A stretch of 64,000 nucleotides of DNA from Stenotrophomonas sp. HITSZ_GD (GTDB lineage Bacteria > Pseudomonadota > Gammaproteobacteria > Xanthomonadales > Xanthomonadaceae): positions 186,001 to 250,000 of the forward strand of contig NZ_JARQXB010000004.1 in assembly GCF_029543105.1 (NCBI RefSeq), read 5' to 3'. A model generated the notes under the pieces. That model searched no databases, was not told the origin of the DNA, and saw only the letters and a program-made list of their open reading frames with translations. The position numbers were made by a program, and so were the translations under genes. This document shows positions 38,205 to 48,040 of the stretch, piece by piece (the stretch's first letter is position 1; each line of letters begins with the position of its first letter).

Positions 38205-39824
38205 GTGAGCAAGCCCCGCATGTGGAAGGGCCTGCTGTCGTTCAGCAGCATGACCATGGTCTCGCGGGTGCTGGGCCTGGTCCGCGACCAGGTGATCTCC
38301 ACCCACTTCGGCGCCAATGCCGTCACCGACGCCTTCTGGGTCGCGTTCCGCGTGCCCAACTTCCTGCGCCGGCTGTTCGCCGAGGGCTCGTTCGCCACGG
38401 CCTTCGTCCCGGTCTTCACCGAGGTCAAGGAGACCCGCCCGCACGCCGACCTGCGCGAGCTGATGGCCCGCGTGGCCGGCACCCTGGGCGGCGCGCTGCT
38501 GGTGGTCACGGCGCTGGGCCTGTTGTTCGCCCCGCAGCTGGCCTGGCTGTTCGGCAGCGGCGCCGGCACCGACCCGGCCAAGCAGGGCCTGCTGGTGGAC
38601 CTGTTCCGGCTCACGTTCCCCTTCCTGCTGTTCGTCTCGCTCACCGCCCTGGCCGGCGGCGCGCTCAACAGCTTCCAGCGTTTCGCGATGCCGGCACTGA
38701 CGCCGGTGATCCTCAACCTGTGCATGATCGCCGGCGCGGTGTGGCTGGCGCCGCGGCTGGGCGACCAGCCGGAGCGGCAGATCCTGGCGCTGGGCTGGGC
38801 GGTGCTGGCGGCGGGCGTGCTGCAGTTGCTGTTCCAGCTGCCGGCGCTGCGTGGCATCGACCTGCTGACCCTGCCCAGCTGGGGCTGGCGCCATCCGGGC
38901 GTGCGCAAGGTGCTGACCCTGATGGTGCCGACGCTGTTCGGCTCCTCGGTGGCGCAGATCAACCTGCTGCTGGATACGGTGATCGCCTCGCGCCTGAGCG
39001 ACGGCTCGCAGTCCTGGCTCTCGCTGGCCGACCGCTTCCTGGAACTGCCGCTGGGCGTGTTCGGCGTGGCGCTGGGCACGGTGATCTTGCCGGCGCTGGC
39101 CCGCCACCACGTCAAGACCGACAGCGAGGGCTTTTCCGGCGCGCTGGACTGGGGCCTGCGCACGACATTGCTGATCGCCGTGCCCGCCATGCTCGGCCTG
39201 GTGCTGCTGGCCGAGCCGTTGATCGCGACCTTGTTCCAGTACCGCGAATTCTCGGCCTTCGACACCCGCATGACCGCCCTGTCGGTCTACGGCCTGAGCT
39301 TCGGCTTGCCGGCCTTCGCCCTGCTCAAGGTGGTGCTGCCGGCCTTCTACGCCCGCCAGGACACCCGTACCCCGGTGCGCGCGGGCATCGCCGCGCTGGT
39401 CGCCAACATGGTGCTGAACTTCGTCTTCCTGGCCGTGCTGTACCAGGTCATGGTGCCGGCCGAGTTGCGCGCGCTGGGCGTGATGGAAGCCGTGGGCCGC
39501 CAGCCGGGCCTGCACCTGGCGCTGGGCATCGCCAGCGCGCTGTCGAGCTACCTCAACCTCGGGCTGCTCTGGTACTGGCTGCAGCGTAGCGGTGTCTACC
39601 AGCGCAAGCCGGGGTGGGGCGCCTACGTGGCCCGGCTGTCCGTGGCGTGCGTGGCGATGATCGCCGTGCTGCTGGCCCTGCTGTGGTGGCTGCCGTCCTT
39701 CGTGGACATGGACAAGTGGCATCGCGCCGGCTGGCTGGCCTGCCTGGTGTGCGGGGGCGGCGCCACCTACCTGGCCGTGCTGCTCGCCCTGGGCTTTCGC
39801 CCGCGGGACCTGCGCGAGCATTGA
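38205..39824 (+). CDS. murJ: Lipid II flippase MurJ
   Basis: MurJ moves lipid II across the inner membrane for peptidoglycan synthesis. The 539-residue MOP-superfamily protein has about 14 helices. The conserved features include VSRVLGLVRDQVISTHFGANAVTDAFWVAFRVPNFLRRLFAEG (~20-62, read in parts), with the Arg residues of the central cavity (R24, R52-type positions), and the ALNSFQRF loop. The start is a GTG at 38205 with AAGGGGG 6-12 bases upstream. It is divergent from rpsT, and ribF follows after 77 bp. Confidence 0.96.
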   Translation: MSKPRMWKGLLSFSSMTMVSRVLGLVRDQVISTHFGANAVTDAFWVAFRVPNFLRRLFAEGSFATAFVPVFTEVKETRPHADLRELMARVAGTLGGALLVVTALGLLFAPQLAWLFGSGAGTDPAKQGLLVDLFRLTFPFLLFVSLTALAGGALNSFQRFAMPALTPVILNLCMIAGAVWLAPRLGDQPERQILALGWAVLAAGVLQLLFQLPALRGIDLLTLPSWGWRHPGVRKVLTLMVPTLFGSSVAQINLLLDTVIASRLSDGSQSWLSLADRFLELPLGVFGVALGTVILPALARHHVKTDSEGFSGALDWGLRTTLLIAVPAMLGLVLLAEPLIATLFQYREFSAFDTRMTALSVYGLSFGLPAFALLKVVLPAFYARQDTRTPVRAGIAALVANMVLNFVFLAVLYQVMVPAELRALGVMEAVGRQPGLHLALGIASALSSYLNLGLLWYWLQRSGVYQRKPGWGAYVARLSVACVAMIAVLLALLWWLPSFVDMDKWHRAGWLACLVCGGGATYLAVLLALGFRPRDLREH

Positions 39825-39901
39825 GATGGCGCGGCCCGGCTATACTTCTCTATCCCCATGAAGACATTGGCGGCCCCGCGCGGGCCGGATTCGCGAACGG
39901 A

Positions 39902-40849
39902 ATGAGCAGGCTATTCAGAGACGTCGAAGGCGGGACGCTGTACCCGGACGGAAGCGTGGTCTGCATCGGCGCCTTCGATGGCCTGCATCTGGGTCACCGG
40001 GCGCTGGTGCGCCATGCCGTGGCCCGCGCGCAGGCGCGTGGCGTGCCGGCGGTGGCGGTGAGCTTCGAGCCGTTGCCGCGCGAGTTCTTCGCGGCCAGCG
40101 CGCCGCCGCCGCGCCTGACGCTGGCGCGCACCAAGGTCGAAGGCCTGCGTGCACTCGGCGCGCAAGGCGTGGGCCTGATCCGCTTCGACGGCCGCCTGTC
40201 CGCGCTCAGCGCGGAGGATTTCGTGCAGCGCTGCCTGGTCGAGCGCCTGCGTGCGCGCGAAGTGTGGATCGGCCCGGAATTCCGCTTCGGCCACAAGCGC
40301 GGCGGCGATATCGGCCTGCTGCAACGGTTGGGCGCCGAGCGGGGTTTCGTGGCCGGTGAAATCGCGCCGGTCGACCTGCATGGCGAGCGCATCTCCAGCA
40401 CCCGCATCCGCGAGCTGCTGCGCGCCGGCAACTTCGAACATGCCGGCGAGCTGCTGGGCCGCCCGTACGCCATCGACGGCCGCGTAGTGCGCGGCAAGCA
40501 GCTGGGCCGCACGCTCGGCTTTCCCACCGCCAACCTGCGCTTCCCGCATACGCCGGCGCTGTCGGGCATTTATGCCACGTGGGTGCACGGGGTGTTCGAG
40601 CAGCCATGGCCGTCGGTGTCCAGCTTCGGCACCCGGCCCACGGTGGCCGGTGTGGAGCCGCTGCTGGAAGCGCACCTGTTCGATTACCACGGCGATCTGT
40701 ACGGCCGCCACATCGAGGTCGAGTTCGTCGCCAAGCTGCGCGACGAAGAGAAGTTCGACGGCCTGCCCGCGCTCACCGCGCAAATGCACCGCGACGCCGA
40801 GCAGGCCCGTCGCATCCTTTCCGAACAACGACTGCGAGCCACCGCGTGA
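39902..40849 (+). CDS. ribF: Bifunctional riboflavin kinase/FAD synthetase
   Basis: RibF phosphorylates riboflavin to FMN and adenylates FMN to FAD. The 315-residue protein has an N-terminal nucleotidyltransferase domain (~1-190), with the cytidylyltransferase-like [14 protein letters not shown] motif (~22-35) and [14 protein letters not shown]. The C-terminal kinase domain (~195-310) has [11 protein letters not shown] and the FGTRPTV segment. The stop overlaps the ileS start (GTGA, 4 bp), which couples the two genes, the common order in gammaproteobacteria. Confidence 0.96.
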   Translation: MSRLFRDVEGGTLYPDGSVVCIGAFDGLHLGHRALVRHAVARAQARGVPAVAVSFEPLPREFFAASAPPPRLTLARTKVEGLRALGAQGVGLIRFDGRLSALSAEDFVQRCLVERLRAREVWIGPEFRFGHKRGGDIGLLQRLGAERGFVAGEIAPVDLHGERISSTRIRELLRAGNFEHAGELLGRPYAIDGRVVRGKQLGRTLGFPTANLRFPHTPALSGIYATWVHGVFEQPWPSVSSFGTRPTVAGVEPLLEAHLFDYHGDLYGRHIEVEFVAKLRDEEKFDGLPALTAQMHRDAEQARRILSEQRLRATA

Positions 40850-43680
40850 GCCAGGATTACAAAGCCACCCTCCAACTGCCGGCGACGGAATTCCCGATGC
40901 GCGGCGACCTGCCCAAGCGCGAGCCGGGGATCCTGGCGCGCTGGGAGGAGGAGGGCCTGTACGCCCAGCTGCGCGCACAGGCCGCCGGCCGCCCGACCTT
41001 CGTGCTGCATGACGGCCCGCCCTACGCGAACGGCCAGATCCACCTCGGCCATGCGGTCAACAAGATCCTCAAGGACATCATCGTCAAGTCCAAGCACCTG
41101 GCCGGCTTCGATGCGCCGTACATCCCGGGCTGGGATTGCCATGGCCTGCCGATCGAAATCGCCATCGAAAAGAAGTTTGGCAAGGTCGGGGTGAAGCTGG
41201 ACGCGGTCGAGTTCCGGCAGAAGTGCCGCGAATACGCGCGCGAGCAGATCGACCTGCAGCGCCGCGACTTCAAGCGCCTGGGCGTGATCGGCGACTGGGA
41301 CAACCCGTACAAGACGCTGGATTTCCACTTCGAGGCGAACGAAATCCGCGCGCTGGCCAAGATCGTCGACAACGGCCACCTCAGTCGCGGCGTGAAGCCG
41401 GTGCACTGGTGCTTCGATTGCGGCTCGGCGCTGGCCGAAGCGGAAATCGAATACGCCGACAAGGAATCGCCGTCGGTGGACGTGGCCTATGCCGCGCGCG
41501 ACGCACAGGCGCTGGCCGCGCGCTTCGGCGTGCAGCTGCCGGAAGGCGTCGAGGTCGCCGTGCCGATCTGGACCACCACCCCGTGGACGCTGCCGGCGTC
41601 GCTGGCGGTGAGCATCGGGCCGGCGCTGGAGTACGCGCTGGTCGAAGGCCCGGCGCACGACGGCCAGCCGCGCTGGCTGGTGTTGGCCGATGCGCTGGTC
41701 GGCAAGGCGCTGGCGCGCTACGGCGTGGCCGGCGAGCCGGTGGTGCACGGCCGCGTGGCGGGCCAGGCGCTGGAAGGGCTGCTGCTGGCGCATCCGTTCT
41801 ATGCCGAGCGCGATATCCCGCTGCTGCTGGGCGACCACGTCTCGGCCGAGGACGGCACCGGCGCCGTGCACACCGCACCGGGCCACGGCCAGGAGGACTA
41901 TCAGGTCTCCAAGCAGTACGGCCTGCTGGACCGCTACAGCGCCGCGCAGATCAACCCGGTCGATGGCCGCGGCGTCTACCTGCCCTCGACGCCGCCGTTC
42001 GGCGACATCGTGCTGGCCGGCCTGCATATCTGGAAGGCCAACGACGTGATCGTCGAGGCGCTGCGCGCCAACGGCACGCTGCTGGCGACCTTCAAGCTCA
42101 CCCACAGCTACCCGCACTGCTGGCGCCACAAGACGCCCATCGCCTTCCGCGCCACGCCGCAGTGGTTCATCTCGATGGACCAGGCGAACCTGCGCGCGGA
42201 CGCGCTCAAGGCGATCGAGCAGGTGACCTGGTATCCCGGCTGGGGCCAGGCGCGCATCGCCGGCATGGTCGAGGGCCGCCCGGACTGGACGATCTCGCGC
42301 CAGCGCACCTGGGGCGTGCCGATCGCCCTGTTCGTGCACCGCGAAACCGGCGAGCCGCATCCGCGCAGCACCGAGCTGATGCGCCAGGTGGCCGACCGCG
42401 TGGAGCAGGGCGGCGTGGACGTGTGGTACTCGCTGGACGCCGCCGAGCTGCTCGGCGAGGAAGCCGCGCAGTACGACAAGATCACCGACATCCTCGACGT
42501 GTGGTTCGATTCGGGCGTTACCCACGAGGCGGTGCTGCGCGAGCGCGGCCTGCCGTGGCCGGCCGACCTGTACCTGGAAGGCTCGGACCAGCACCGCGGC
42601 TGGTTCCAGTCCTCGCTGCTCACCGGCGTGGCGCTGGAGCGCACCGCGCCCTACCGGCAGTGCCTGACCCACGGGTTCACCGTGGACGAGCACGGCCGTA
42701 AGATGTCCAAGTCGCTGGGCAACGGCATCGAGCCGCAGGACATCATGAAGACGCTGGGCGCCGACATCCTGCGCCTGTGGATCGCCTCGGCCGACTACAG
42801 CAACGAGATGTCGCTGTCGCAGGAGATCCTCAAGCGCAATGCCGACGCGTACCGTCGCCTGCGCAACACCGCGCGCTTCCTGCTCGGCAACCTGCACGGT
42901 TTCGATCCCGCGGCGCACACGGTGCCGCTGGCGGAGATGGTCGCGCTGGACCGCTGGATCGTGCACCGCGCCCACGAGCTGCAGGAGCAGATCAAGGCCG
43001 CCTACGAGCGCTACGACTTCGCCGCCATCGTGCAGGCGCTGCTGAACTTCTGCAGCGTCGACCTCGGCTCGCTGTACCTGGACGTCACCAAGGACCGCCT
43101 GTACACGATGGGCGAGGATTCGCGCGGCCGGCGTTCGGCGCAGACGGCGATGTTCCATATCGCCGAGGCGTTCGTGCGCTGGATCGCGCCGGTGCTCAGC
43201 TTCACCGCCGACGAGTTGTGGGGCTACCTGCCGGGCCAGCGCGAAGCGAATGTGCTGTTCGCGACCTGGTACGACGGCCTGGCGCCGTTGCCGGTGGACG
43301 CGCCGCTCAACGCGGCCGACTTCGACAAGCTGCTGGCGCTGCGCGAGCAGGTCGCCAAGGTGCTCGAGCCGATGCGCGCGAACGGTGCTATCGGCGCGGC
43401 GCTGGAAGCGGAGATCACCGTGGCGGCCGATGCGGTCAGTGCCGCGCGCTGGCAACCGCTGGCTGACGAACTGCGCTTTTTCTTCATCAGCGGCGACGTC
43501 AGCGTGACCCCGGCCAGCACCGACGACATCTATGTCAGTGCCGCGCCGACCACCAAGACCAAGTGCGTGCGCTGCTGGCACCACCGTGCCGATGTCGGCG
43601 TGGATTCGCGCCACCCCGAGCTGTGCGGTCGCTGCGCCAGCAATGTCGAGGGCCCGGGCGAAGACCGCCGCTGGTTCTGA
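40846..43680 (+). CDS. ileS: Isoleucyl-tRNA synthetase
   Basis: This is a class I aminoacyl-tRNA synthetase of 944 residues, cytosolic. The HIGH motif is HLGH at residues 66-69 and KMSKS lies at 619-623. The CP1 editing domain (~195-400) includes the conserved [12 protein letters not shown] motif. At the C-terminus is a zinc-binding module (CVRCW...CGRC, ~906-926), the ileS1/E. coli-like type sensitive to mupirocin. The start is a GTG overlapping the ribF stop by 4 bp. Confidence 0.97.
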   Translation: MSQDYKATLQLPATEFPMRGDLPKREPGILARWEEEGLYAQLRAQAAGRPTFVLHDGPPYANGQIHLGHAVNKILKDIIVKSKHLAGFDAPYIPGWDCHGLPIEIAIEKKFGKVGVKLDAVEFRQKCREYAREQIDLQRRDFKRLGVIGDWDNPYKTLDFHFEANEIRALAKIVDNGHLSRGVKPVHWCFDCGSALAEAEIEYADKESPSVDVAYAARDAQALAARFGVQLPEGVEVAVPIWTTTPWTLPASLAVSIGPALEYALVEGPAHDGQPRWLVLADALVGKALARYGVAGEPVVHGRVAGQALEGLLLAHPFYAERDIPLLLGDHVSAEDGTGAVHTAPGHGQEDYQVSKQYGLLDRYSAAQINPVDGRGVYLPSTPPFGDIVLAGLHIWKANDVIVEALRANGTLLATFKLTHSYPHCWRHKTPIAFRATPQWFISMDQANLRADALKAIEQVTWYPGWGQARIAGMVEGRPDWTISRQRTWGVPIALFVHRETGEPHPRSTELMRQVADRVEQGGVDVWYSLDAAELLGEEAAQYDKITDILDVWFDSGVTHEAVLRERGLPWPADLYLEGSDQHRGWFQSSLLTGVALERTAPYRQCLTHGFTVDEHGRKMSKSLGNGIEPQDIMKTLGADILRLWIASADYSNEMSLSQEILKRNADAYRRLRNTARFLLGNLHGFDPAAHTVPLAEMVALDRWIVHRAHELQEQIKAAYERYDFAAIVQALLNFCSVDLGSLYLDVTKDRLYTMGEDSRGRRSAQTAMFHIAEAFVRWIAPVLSFTADELWGYLPGQREANVLFATWYDGLAPLPVDAPLNAADFDKLLALREQVAKVLEPMRANGAIGAALEAEITVAADAVSAARWQPLADELRFFFISGDVSVTPASTDDIYVSAAPTTKTKCVRCWHHRADVGVDSRHPELCGRCASNVEGPGEDRRWF

Positions 43681-43759
43681 TCCCTGGAAGGGCCGCCGTG
43701 CCCCGCCGCCCCGGTGCCTCGCGCCGGGGCACCGTCTCCGCCTCCGTAGAGCACACCGA

Positions 43760-44284
43760 ATGACCCCTCGTCCCAAACCCAACGCGTTGATCTGGCTGCT
43801 GCTCTCGGCAGTGGTGATCGGCCTGGACCAGCTCAGCAAGGCCTGGGTGCTGAACAGCCTGCCCGATGTCGATGCGGTAACCGGTCGCTGCGTGCGCATC
43901 CCGGTCATTCCAGGTTTCTGGGACTGGTGCCGCACCTACAACACCGGCGCGGCGTTCAGCTTCCTCAGCGACGCCGGCGGCTGGCAGATCTGGCTGTTCA
44001 CCGCGCTGGCGGTGGGCATCAGCGCGCTGATGGCGTTCTGGCTTTCGCGCACCGCGCGCGCGGACTGGCGCTCGGCGCTGCCGTTCGCGCTGGTGATCGG
44101 CGGGGCCATCGGCAACGTGATCGACCGCCAGATCCATGGCCACGTGGTCGATTTCATCCTGTGGTACGTCGGCGACCACATCTGGCCGGCCTTCAACGTG
44201 GCCGACTCGGCGATCGTCGTGGGGGCGGTCGGCATTGCCCTGTTCGGGATCCTGGACGGCAAGTCGAAGCAAAAAGCGGGATAA
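43760..44284 (+). CDS. lspA: Lipoprotein signal peptidase (signal peptidase II)
   Basis: LspA cleaves diacylglyceryl-prolipoproteins in the inner membrane, which is needed for the several lipoproteins in this window. The 174-residue protein has four transmembrane helices and the catalytic aspartates Asp122 (GNVIDR) and Asp149 (FNVADS), with the NTGAAFS segment (61-67). It follows ileS after 79 bp and precedes ispH by 7 bp, the standard gammaproteobacterial order. Confidence 0.96.
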   Translation: MTPRPKPNALIWLLLSAVVIGLDQLSKAWVLNSLPDVDAVTGRCVRIPVIPGFWDWCRTYNTGAAFSFLSDAGGWQIWLFTALAVGISALMAFWLSRTARADWRSALPFALVIGGAIGNVIDRQIHGHVVDFILWYVGDHIWPAFNVADSAIVVGAVGIALFGILDGKSKQKAG

Positions 44285-44291
44285 TCGACGC

Positions 44292-45242
44292 ATGGAAGTC
44301 CTGCTCGCCAATCCCCGCGGTTTCTGTGCCGGCGTCGACCGCGCGATCGAGATCGTCAAGCGCGCCATCGAGACGCTGGGCGCGCCGATCTACGTGCGCC
44401 ACGAGGTCGTGCACAACCGCTTCGTGGTCGACGACCTCAAGCAGCGCGGCGCGATCTTCGTCGAGGAACTGGACGAGGTGCCGGACGGCGCCACGGTGAT
44501 TTTCAGCGCCCATGGCGTGTCGCAGGCAGTGCGCCGCGAAGCCGAGCGCCGCGCGCTGAAGGTGTTCGACGCCACCTGCCCGCTGGTGACCAAGGTCCAC
44601 CTGGAAGTGGCGCGGCATTGCCGTGCCGGCCGCGATGTCGTGCTGATCGGCCATGCCGGCCACCCCGAGGTCGAGGGCACGATGGGCCAGTGGAACCGCG
44701 AGGCGGGGCAGGGACGCATCTATCTCGTCGAGGACATCGACGACGTGGCGAAGCTGGACATCGCCCAGCCCGAGAACCTGGCTTACACCACCCAGACCAC
44801 GCTGTCGGTGGACGACACCCGCGGCATCATCGAGGCGCTGCGGCATCGCTATCCGGCGATGCAGGGCCCGAAGAACGACGACATCTGCTACGCCACGCAG
44901 AACCGCCAGGATGCCGTGCGCGACCTCGCGCGCGAGTGCGACCTGGTGCTGGTGGTCGGTTCGCCGAACAGCTCCAATTCCAACCGCCTCAGCGAACTGG
45001 CGCGGCGCGAGGGCGTGGAGTCCTACCTTATCGACGACGCCGACGAGATCGACCCGGCGTGGGTCGCCGGCAAGCAGCGCATCGGCCTGAGCGCCGGTGC
45101 GTCCGCGCCGCAGGTGCTGGTGGACGGCGTGATCGCGCGGCTGCGCGAGCTGGGCGCGGGCAACGTGTCCGAACTGGCGGGCGAGCCGGAGTCGATGGTG
45201 TTCGCGCTGCCCAAGGAACTTCGGCTGCAGCTGGTCAGCTGA
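44292..45242 (+). CDS. ispH: 4-hydroxy-3-methylbut-2-enyl diphosphate reductase
   Basis: IspH carries out the last step of the MEP pathway, reducing HMBPP to IPP and DMAPP with an iron-sulfur cluster. The 316-residue protein shows the three cluster cysteines Cys12 (PRGFCAGV), Cys96 ([11 protein letters not shown]) and Cys199 ([10 protein letters not shown]), and the catalytic Glu region (GHPEVEGT). It begins 7 bp after lspA and is followed by a terminator. Confidence 0.97.
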   Translation: MEVLLANPRGFCAGVDRAIEIVKRAIETLGAPIYVRHEVVHNRFVVDDLKQRGAIFVEELDEVPDGATVIFSAHGVSQAVRREAERRALKVFDATCPLVTKVHLEVARHCRAGRDVVLIGHAGHPEVEGTMGQWNREAGQGRIYLVEDIDDVAKLDIAQPENLAYTTQTTLSVDDTRGIIEALRHRYPAMQGPKNDDICYATQNRQDAVRDLARECDLVLVVGSPNSSNSNRLSELARREGVESYLIDDADEIDPAWVAGKQRIGLSAGASAPQVLVDGVIARLRELGAGNVSELAGEPESMVFALPKELRLQLVS

Positions 45243-45270
45243 TCCGGGCCATTGCCTGTCCCGCTTGCGC

Positions 45271-45297
45271 ACGCCCCGGCCGAGACCGGGGCGTTTT
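45271..45297 (+). terminator. Rho-independent terminator after ispH
   Basis: A 9-bp stem (ACGCCCCGG / CCGGGGCGT) with a 6-base loop is followed by TTTT, 28 bp after the ispH stop. It closes the murJ-ribF-ileS-lspA-ispH region. Confidence 0.9.
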
Positions 45298-45332
45298 CGT
45301 TCGGGCCTCGCCCATCGCCGAACGCGTCGCGC

Positions 45333-45590
45333 TCAGGATTCCTCGCGCCGCGGCCTGCCGAACGGCCGCTGCGAGCGCGGGCGCATCGGGCGGGTGAGTT
45401 CGCGGAATTCGGCCATGCACATCGTGCCTTGCAGTCGATCCGGATGTCGCTCGCCAAGGACCTTCAGGCGATCGGCGGCCCTTTGCAGGCAGCACGGGCC
45501 GATCATGCCGAGCAGGGGACCATCTTCGCGAAGACGCAATTCCAGGAGTCGGGAACAGAAGTTGCGGCACAACTCACAGGTGCGCTTCAT
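45333..45590 (-). CDS. Small Cys- and Arg-rich hypothetical protein, 85 aa
   Basis: The family is unrecognised. It begins MKRTCELCRNFC and has six cysteines (5, 8, 12, 33, 34 and 58), with a C-x-x-C-x3-C arrangement at the start suggesting metal binding. The tail is Arg-rich (TRPMRPRSQRPFGRPRR). The region is less G+C-rich and has weaker codon bias than its neighbours, so the coding call is moderate. It may be a small zinc- or iron-binding protein. Confidence 0.5.
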   Translation of the reverse strand: MKRTCELCRNFCSRLLELRLREDGPLLGMIGPCCLQRAADRLKVLGERHPDRLQGTMCMAEFRELTRPMRPRSQRPFGRPRREES

Positions 45591-45648
45591 CGAAAACCGA
45601 AATGTCAGTGGTGACTGAAAGTTTATTCAGCACTGACTGATTAATCCA

Positions 45649-45945
45649 TCACGACTTAAGGCACTCCCCGGCTGCTTCCCGATACGGCCGCAGCCGGGCG
45701 CCGAGTTCCTCGTAGGCGAAGACCCAGCACGCGGTGATGCTGGACATCAGCAACGCGATGCTGCCCAGCTGCGGGTGCGTGCCCAGGTACGATTCGCGCT
45801 CGCCCAGATCCACGTGGCGGTCGATGCGCAGGTGCTCCAGTAACGTGGCGGCGGCCAGCCAGCTGACTTCCTCCCCGTGGGTGAAGCCATGCGCGCGGGC
45901 GAACGTGCCCAGGATGTTGGGAGACGGGGAATCAGGGAGTGCCAT
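45649..45945 (-). CDS. Hypothetical protein divergent from an HTH regulator, 98 aa
   Basis: I do not recognise this protein. The first ~60 residues are polar (FTHGEEVSWLAAATLLEHLRIDRHVDLGE), and a hydrophobic stretch (ALLMSSITACWVFAYEELG, ~64-82) could be a membrane helix or a buried core. It reads leftward, and its start is 130 bp from that of the rightward HTH regulator, so the pair may share a regulatory region. It may be a target or partner of the regulator. The start is the first ATG in frame, at 45945. Confidence 0.6.
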   Translation of the reverse strand: MALPDSPSPNILGTFARAHGFTHGEEVSWLAAATLLEHLRIDRHVDLGERESYLGTHPQLGSIALLMSSITACWVFAYEELGARLRPYREAAGECLKS

Positions 45946-46074
45946 GAGCTTGGGAGCGCTAACAACAGTGCCGTGGCATGTTGCATCACCGCCAGGGAGG
46001 CGGCAAGGCCCGTGGCGCGTGTTGTGATGAACGTCGATGGTATAGTTTTCCAGGGCGCTGTATGCGGGGATTTG
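45946..46074. other. Divergent promoter region of the HTH regulator
   Basis: This 129-bp gap contains a TATAGT (46041-46046) suitable as a -10 for the regulator. Around 45970-45990 there are short repeats (ACAACAGTGCC, GGCATGTTGCAT) that might be the operator. The base composition is less G+C-rich than average. Confidence 0.4.
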
Positions 46075-46473
46075 ATGTCCGAAATCGGCACGAGCAAGGT
46101 TGCGGCGTTCATCGCGGCCGCCATCGAAAGAAGCGGCAAGACCCAGCTGGAAATTTCCGCCGAGGCCGGTTTTCCCCGGTCCAGCGTGCTGTCCATGATC
46201 AAGCAAGGGCAGACCAAGATGCCGCTGGCGCGCATCCCGCAGATGGCGCGCGCGCTGGAGGTGGACGAGGTCGAGTTCTTCCGGCTGGCGATGGGCGAGT
46301 ACATGCCCGAGCTGCTGCGGATCTGCGACCAAATGTATGCCTGCGAGCGGCTCACCCAGGACGAGGCCGAACTGCTGCACGAGGTGCGCAAGGGCATGAA
46401 TGGCCACGGGGTGCGGATGACCCCCCGGGTGCGCGCGGCGCTTGCGCGTTTCCTGCGCGAAGCCGGCGACTGA
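46075..46473 (+). CDS. XRE-like helix-turn-helix regulator
   Basis: This 132-residue DNA-binding protein has an N-terminal helix-turn-helix (~5-60: KVAAFIAAAIERSGKTQLEISAEAGFPRSSVLSMIKQGQTKMPLARIPQMARALEVDEVEFFRLAM, read in parts), as in lambda-repressor/XRE proteins. A C-terminal helical segment of unknown role follows. The frame is open upstream, but GGGGA lies just before the ATG at 46075; an alternative ATG at 46027 would add 16 residues. It is probably a regulator of itself and the divergent 98-aa gene, possibly of phage or mobile origin. Confidence 0.8.
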   Translation: MSEIGTSKVAAFIAAAIERSGKTQLEISAEAGFPRSSVLSMIKQGQTKMPLARIPQMARALEVDEVEFFRLAMGEYMPELLRICDQMYACERLTQDEAELLHEVRKGMNGHGVRMTPRVRAALARFLREAGD

Positions 46474-46592
46474 CCTTCGCCCCGCGCGCGCCAGTAGATT
46501 TTCTGGGGACTTCCCAGTAGTTGCACGGGCGCGCGGTGGCGCCCGTGCTGTTGCAATACGCCTGTATCCCTTTCCGGGTTCAGGAGACCACC

Positions 46593-47204
46593 ATGCGCGC
46601 ATTCCGTTTGTCCTCATCCTTCCTGGCCGTGGCGGTCGCATTGGCGGTGGCGGGCTGCGCCAGCTCGCCTTCGGCGTCGCGGGCGGCGCCGAAGGCAGCG
46701 AACCCCGGCCCCTACACCGCCGGGGTGGCCAGCGTGACGCTGGAGGGCACGGTCGCGGCGGTCGACAAGGCCAGCCGGACCGTCACCATCACCGGGCGCG
46801 ACGGCGCCGTGCTGGATGTGGTGGCCAGCGATGCGGTGCGCAATTTCGACCAGCTGCGGGTCGGCGACCGGGTGGCGCTGGATTACGAGGAAGCCGTGGC
46901 ATTGGAGCTGCAGCCGGCCGGCAGCGCGCCGGTGGGCGTGAGCGCCTCGCAAGGCGCTTCGATGGCCGCGCCCGGCAGCCGGCCGGGTGGCTCGATGGCC
47001 CGCACGGTCAGCGTGGTGACCGAGGTCGTCGCGGTGGACCCGGTGGCGCACACCATCGCGCTCAAGGGCCCGCGCGGCAATACCCAGATCATCGCGGTGG
47101 AGCGCGAGGACCTGCGCGCGAAGCTGCCTGGCGTGAGCCGGGGCGACCTGCTGCGCATCTCCTACACCGAGGCCGTGGCGCTGAGCATCCGGCCTTCGCC
47201 CTGA
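46593..47204 (+). CDS. Exported lipoprotein with repeated OB-like segments
   Basis: This is a 203-residue lipoprotein with lipobox VAGC (Cys22). The mature part has two similar segments: VTLEGTVAAVDKASRTVTITGRDG (~46-69) and VVTEVVAVDPVAHTIALKGPRG (~144-165), each followed by an acid-rich turn and a VALELQ/VALSIR strand. This suggests an internal duplication of a small beta-domain (OB-like). The two are linked by a Ser/Gly/Pro-rich stretch. No enzyme motif is seen. The start is supported by CAGGAGACC. Its function is unknown; it may bind a ligand at the outer membrane. Confidence 0.75.
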   Translation: MRAFRLSSSFLAVAVALAVAGCASSPSASRAAPKAANPGPYTAGVASVTLEGTVAAVDKASRTVTITGRDGAVLDVVASDAVRNFDQLRVGDRVALDYEEAVALELQPAGSAPVGVSASQGASMAAPGSRPGGSMARTVSVVTEVVAVDPVAHTIALKGPRGNTQIIAVEREDLRAKLPGVSRGDLLRISYTEAVALSIRPSP

Positions 47205-47208
47205 GAGG

Positions 47209-47637
47209 TCAGGCCACGCCGAGCTGGCCGCGCAGCCCTTCATGGGGCGGTGCGGCCAGCTCCTCGGGGGTGAGGAAACCGGCCAGGTCCTCGGCCTCGA
47301 AGAACGGGCGGATTTCCAGCTCGCTCGCGCCGGGCAGGGGCTGGGGCGAACGCCGCGCCCAGGCCAGGGCCTCGTCGATGTCCTTCACCTGCCAGATCGA
47401 AAACCCGGCGATTAGCTCGCGGGTCTCGGCGAACGGGCCGTCGATGACGGTGCATCGCCCGCCCTCGAAGGTGATGCGCTTGGCGAGCGGGCCGTTCTTG
47501 AGGCCGGCGGCCGCCACCAGGACCCCGGCCTGGACGAGTTCCTCAGTGAACCGGTCCATGGCGGCGAATGCTTCCGCCGCGGCCGGCGTGCTCATGTCGA
47601 GATTTTCGATCGCTTTGGCGAACACCATGACGCGCAT
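47209..47637 (-). CDS. YCII/DGPF-domain protein
   Basis: This 142-residue cytosolic protein has the DGPF signature (VIDGPFAETRELIAGF, ~63-78) and a ferredoxin-like fold. YCII-type domains sometimes occur beside ECF sigma factors. The role is unknown; a dehydratase or binding activity has been suggested for some members. It ends 4 bp from the convergent lipoprotein gene. Confidence 0.85.
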   Translation of the reverse strand: MRVMVFAKAIENLDMSTPAAAEAFAAMDRFTEELVQAGVLVAAAGLKNGPLAKRITFEGGRCTVIDGPFAETRELIAGFSIWQVKDIDEALAWARRSPQPLPGASELEIRPFFEAEDLAGFLTPEELAAPPHEGLRGQLGVA

Positions 47638-47775
47638 GCGGTTTCTCCCGGGGGTGCCGCGGATCTGGCGGCTCGGGAAAGCGACGATGGGGCAGGCGGG
47701 GAATCGACAGGGCTGGCGTGGAGGGCGAGGGGATGCGTCGCGGCGATGGGCCCCGAAGTCCGCGCGGCTGGCGAA

Positions 47776-47805
47776 TTGACCGGACGCTATGGCAAACCCT
47801 AGAAT
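47776..47805 (+). promoter_or_regulatory. Promoter of the tRNA-Thr gene
   Basis: TTGACC (47776-47781) and TAGAAT (47800-47805) are spaced by 18 bp. The tRNA begins 10 bp after the -10, the expected distance for a stable-RNA promoter. Confidence 0.8.
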
Positions 47806-47815
47806 TCACGGCTCG

Positions 47816-47891
47816 GCCGGAATAGCTCAGTTGGTAGAGCGGCGCATTCGTAATGCGTAGGTCGCAGGTTCGACTCCTGTTTCCGGCACCA
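47816..47891 (+). tRNA. tRNA-Thr (anticodon CGT)
   Basis: This is a complete cloverleaf of 76 bases with encoded CCA. The acceptor stem is GCCGGAA / TTCCGGC. The D arm (TAGCTCAGTTGGTAGAGC) and T arm (GGTTCGACTCC) are canonical, and the anticodon CGT is at 47849-47851. The 3' half from 47847 is repeated at 50222, as expected when a tyrosine integrase inserts an island at a tRNA; the gene itself is intact. Confidence 0.95.
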
Positions 47892-47928
47892 GCACGTCCA
47901 AAGGCCCGCGCAAGCGGGCTTTTGTTTT
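47847..47928. repeat. attL: left direct repeat of the island
   Basis: The repeat starts in the anticodon loop of tRNA-Thr and runs past the CCA through the tRNA terminator hairpin. Its partner at 50222-50303 differs at two positions (T47878/G50253, and G/C in the terminator stem). Confidence 0.85.
47904..47928 (+). terminator. Terminator of tRNA-Thr
   Basis: The stem GCCCGC / GCGGGC with a GCAA loop is followed by TTTTGTTTT. It is duplicated in attR at about 50279-50303. Confidence 0.8.
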
Positions 47929-48040
47929 CAAGGGGTTCCGTAGCCCGCGATTTGGATGCGGATGATCCTTGGCTTGGCATTGGATTGCAGGCCGCCCTAA
48001 GTTGGCTTCAACGCCACTTACGACCTTAAGCCCCAATCCA

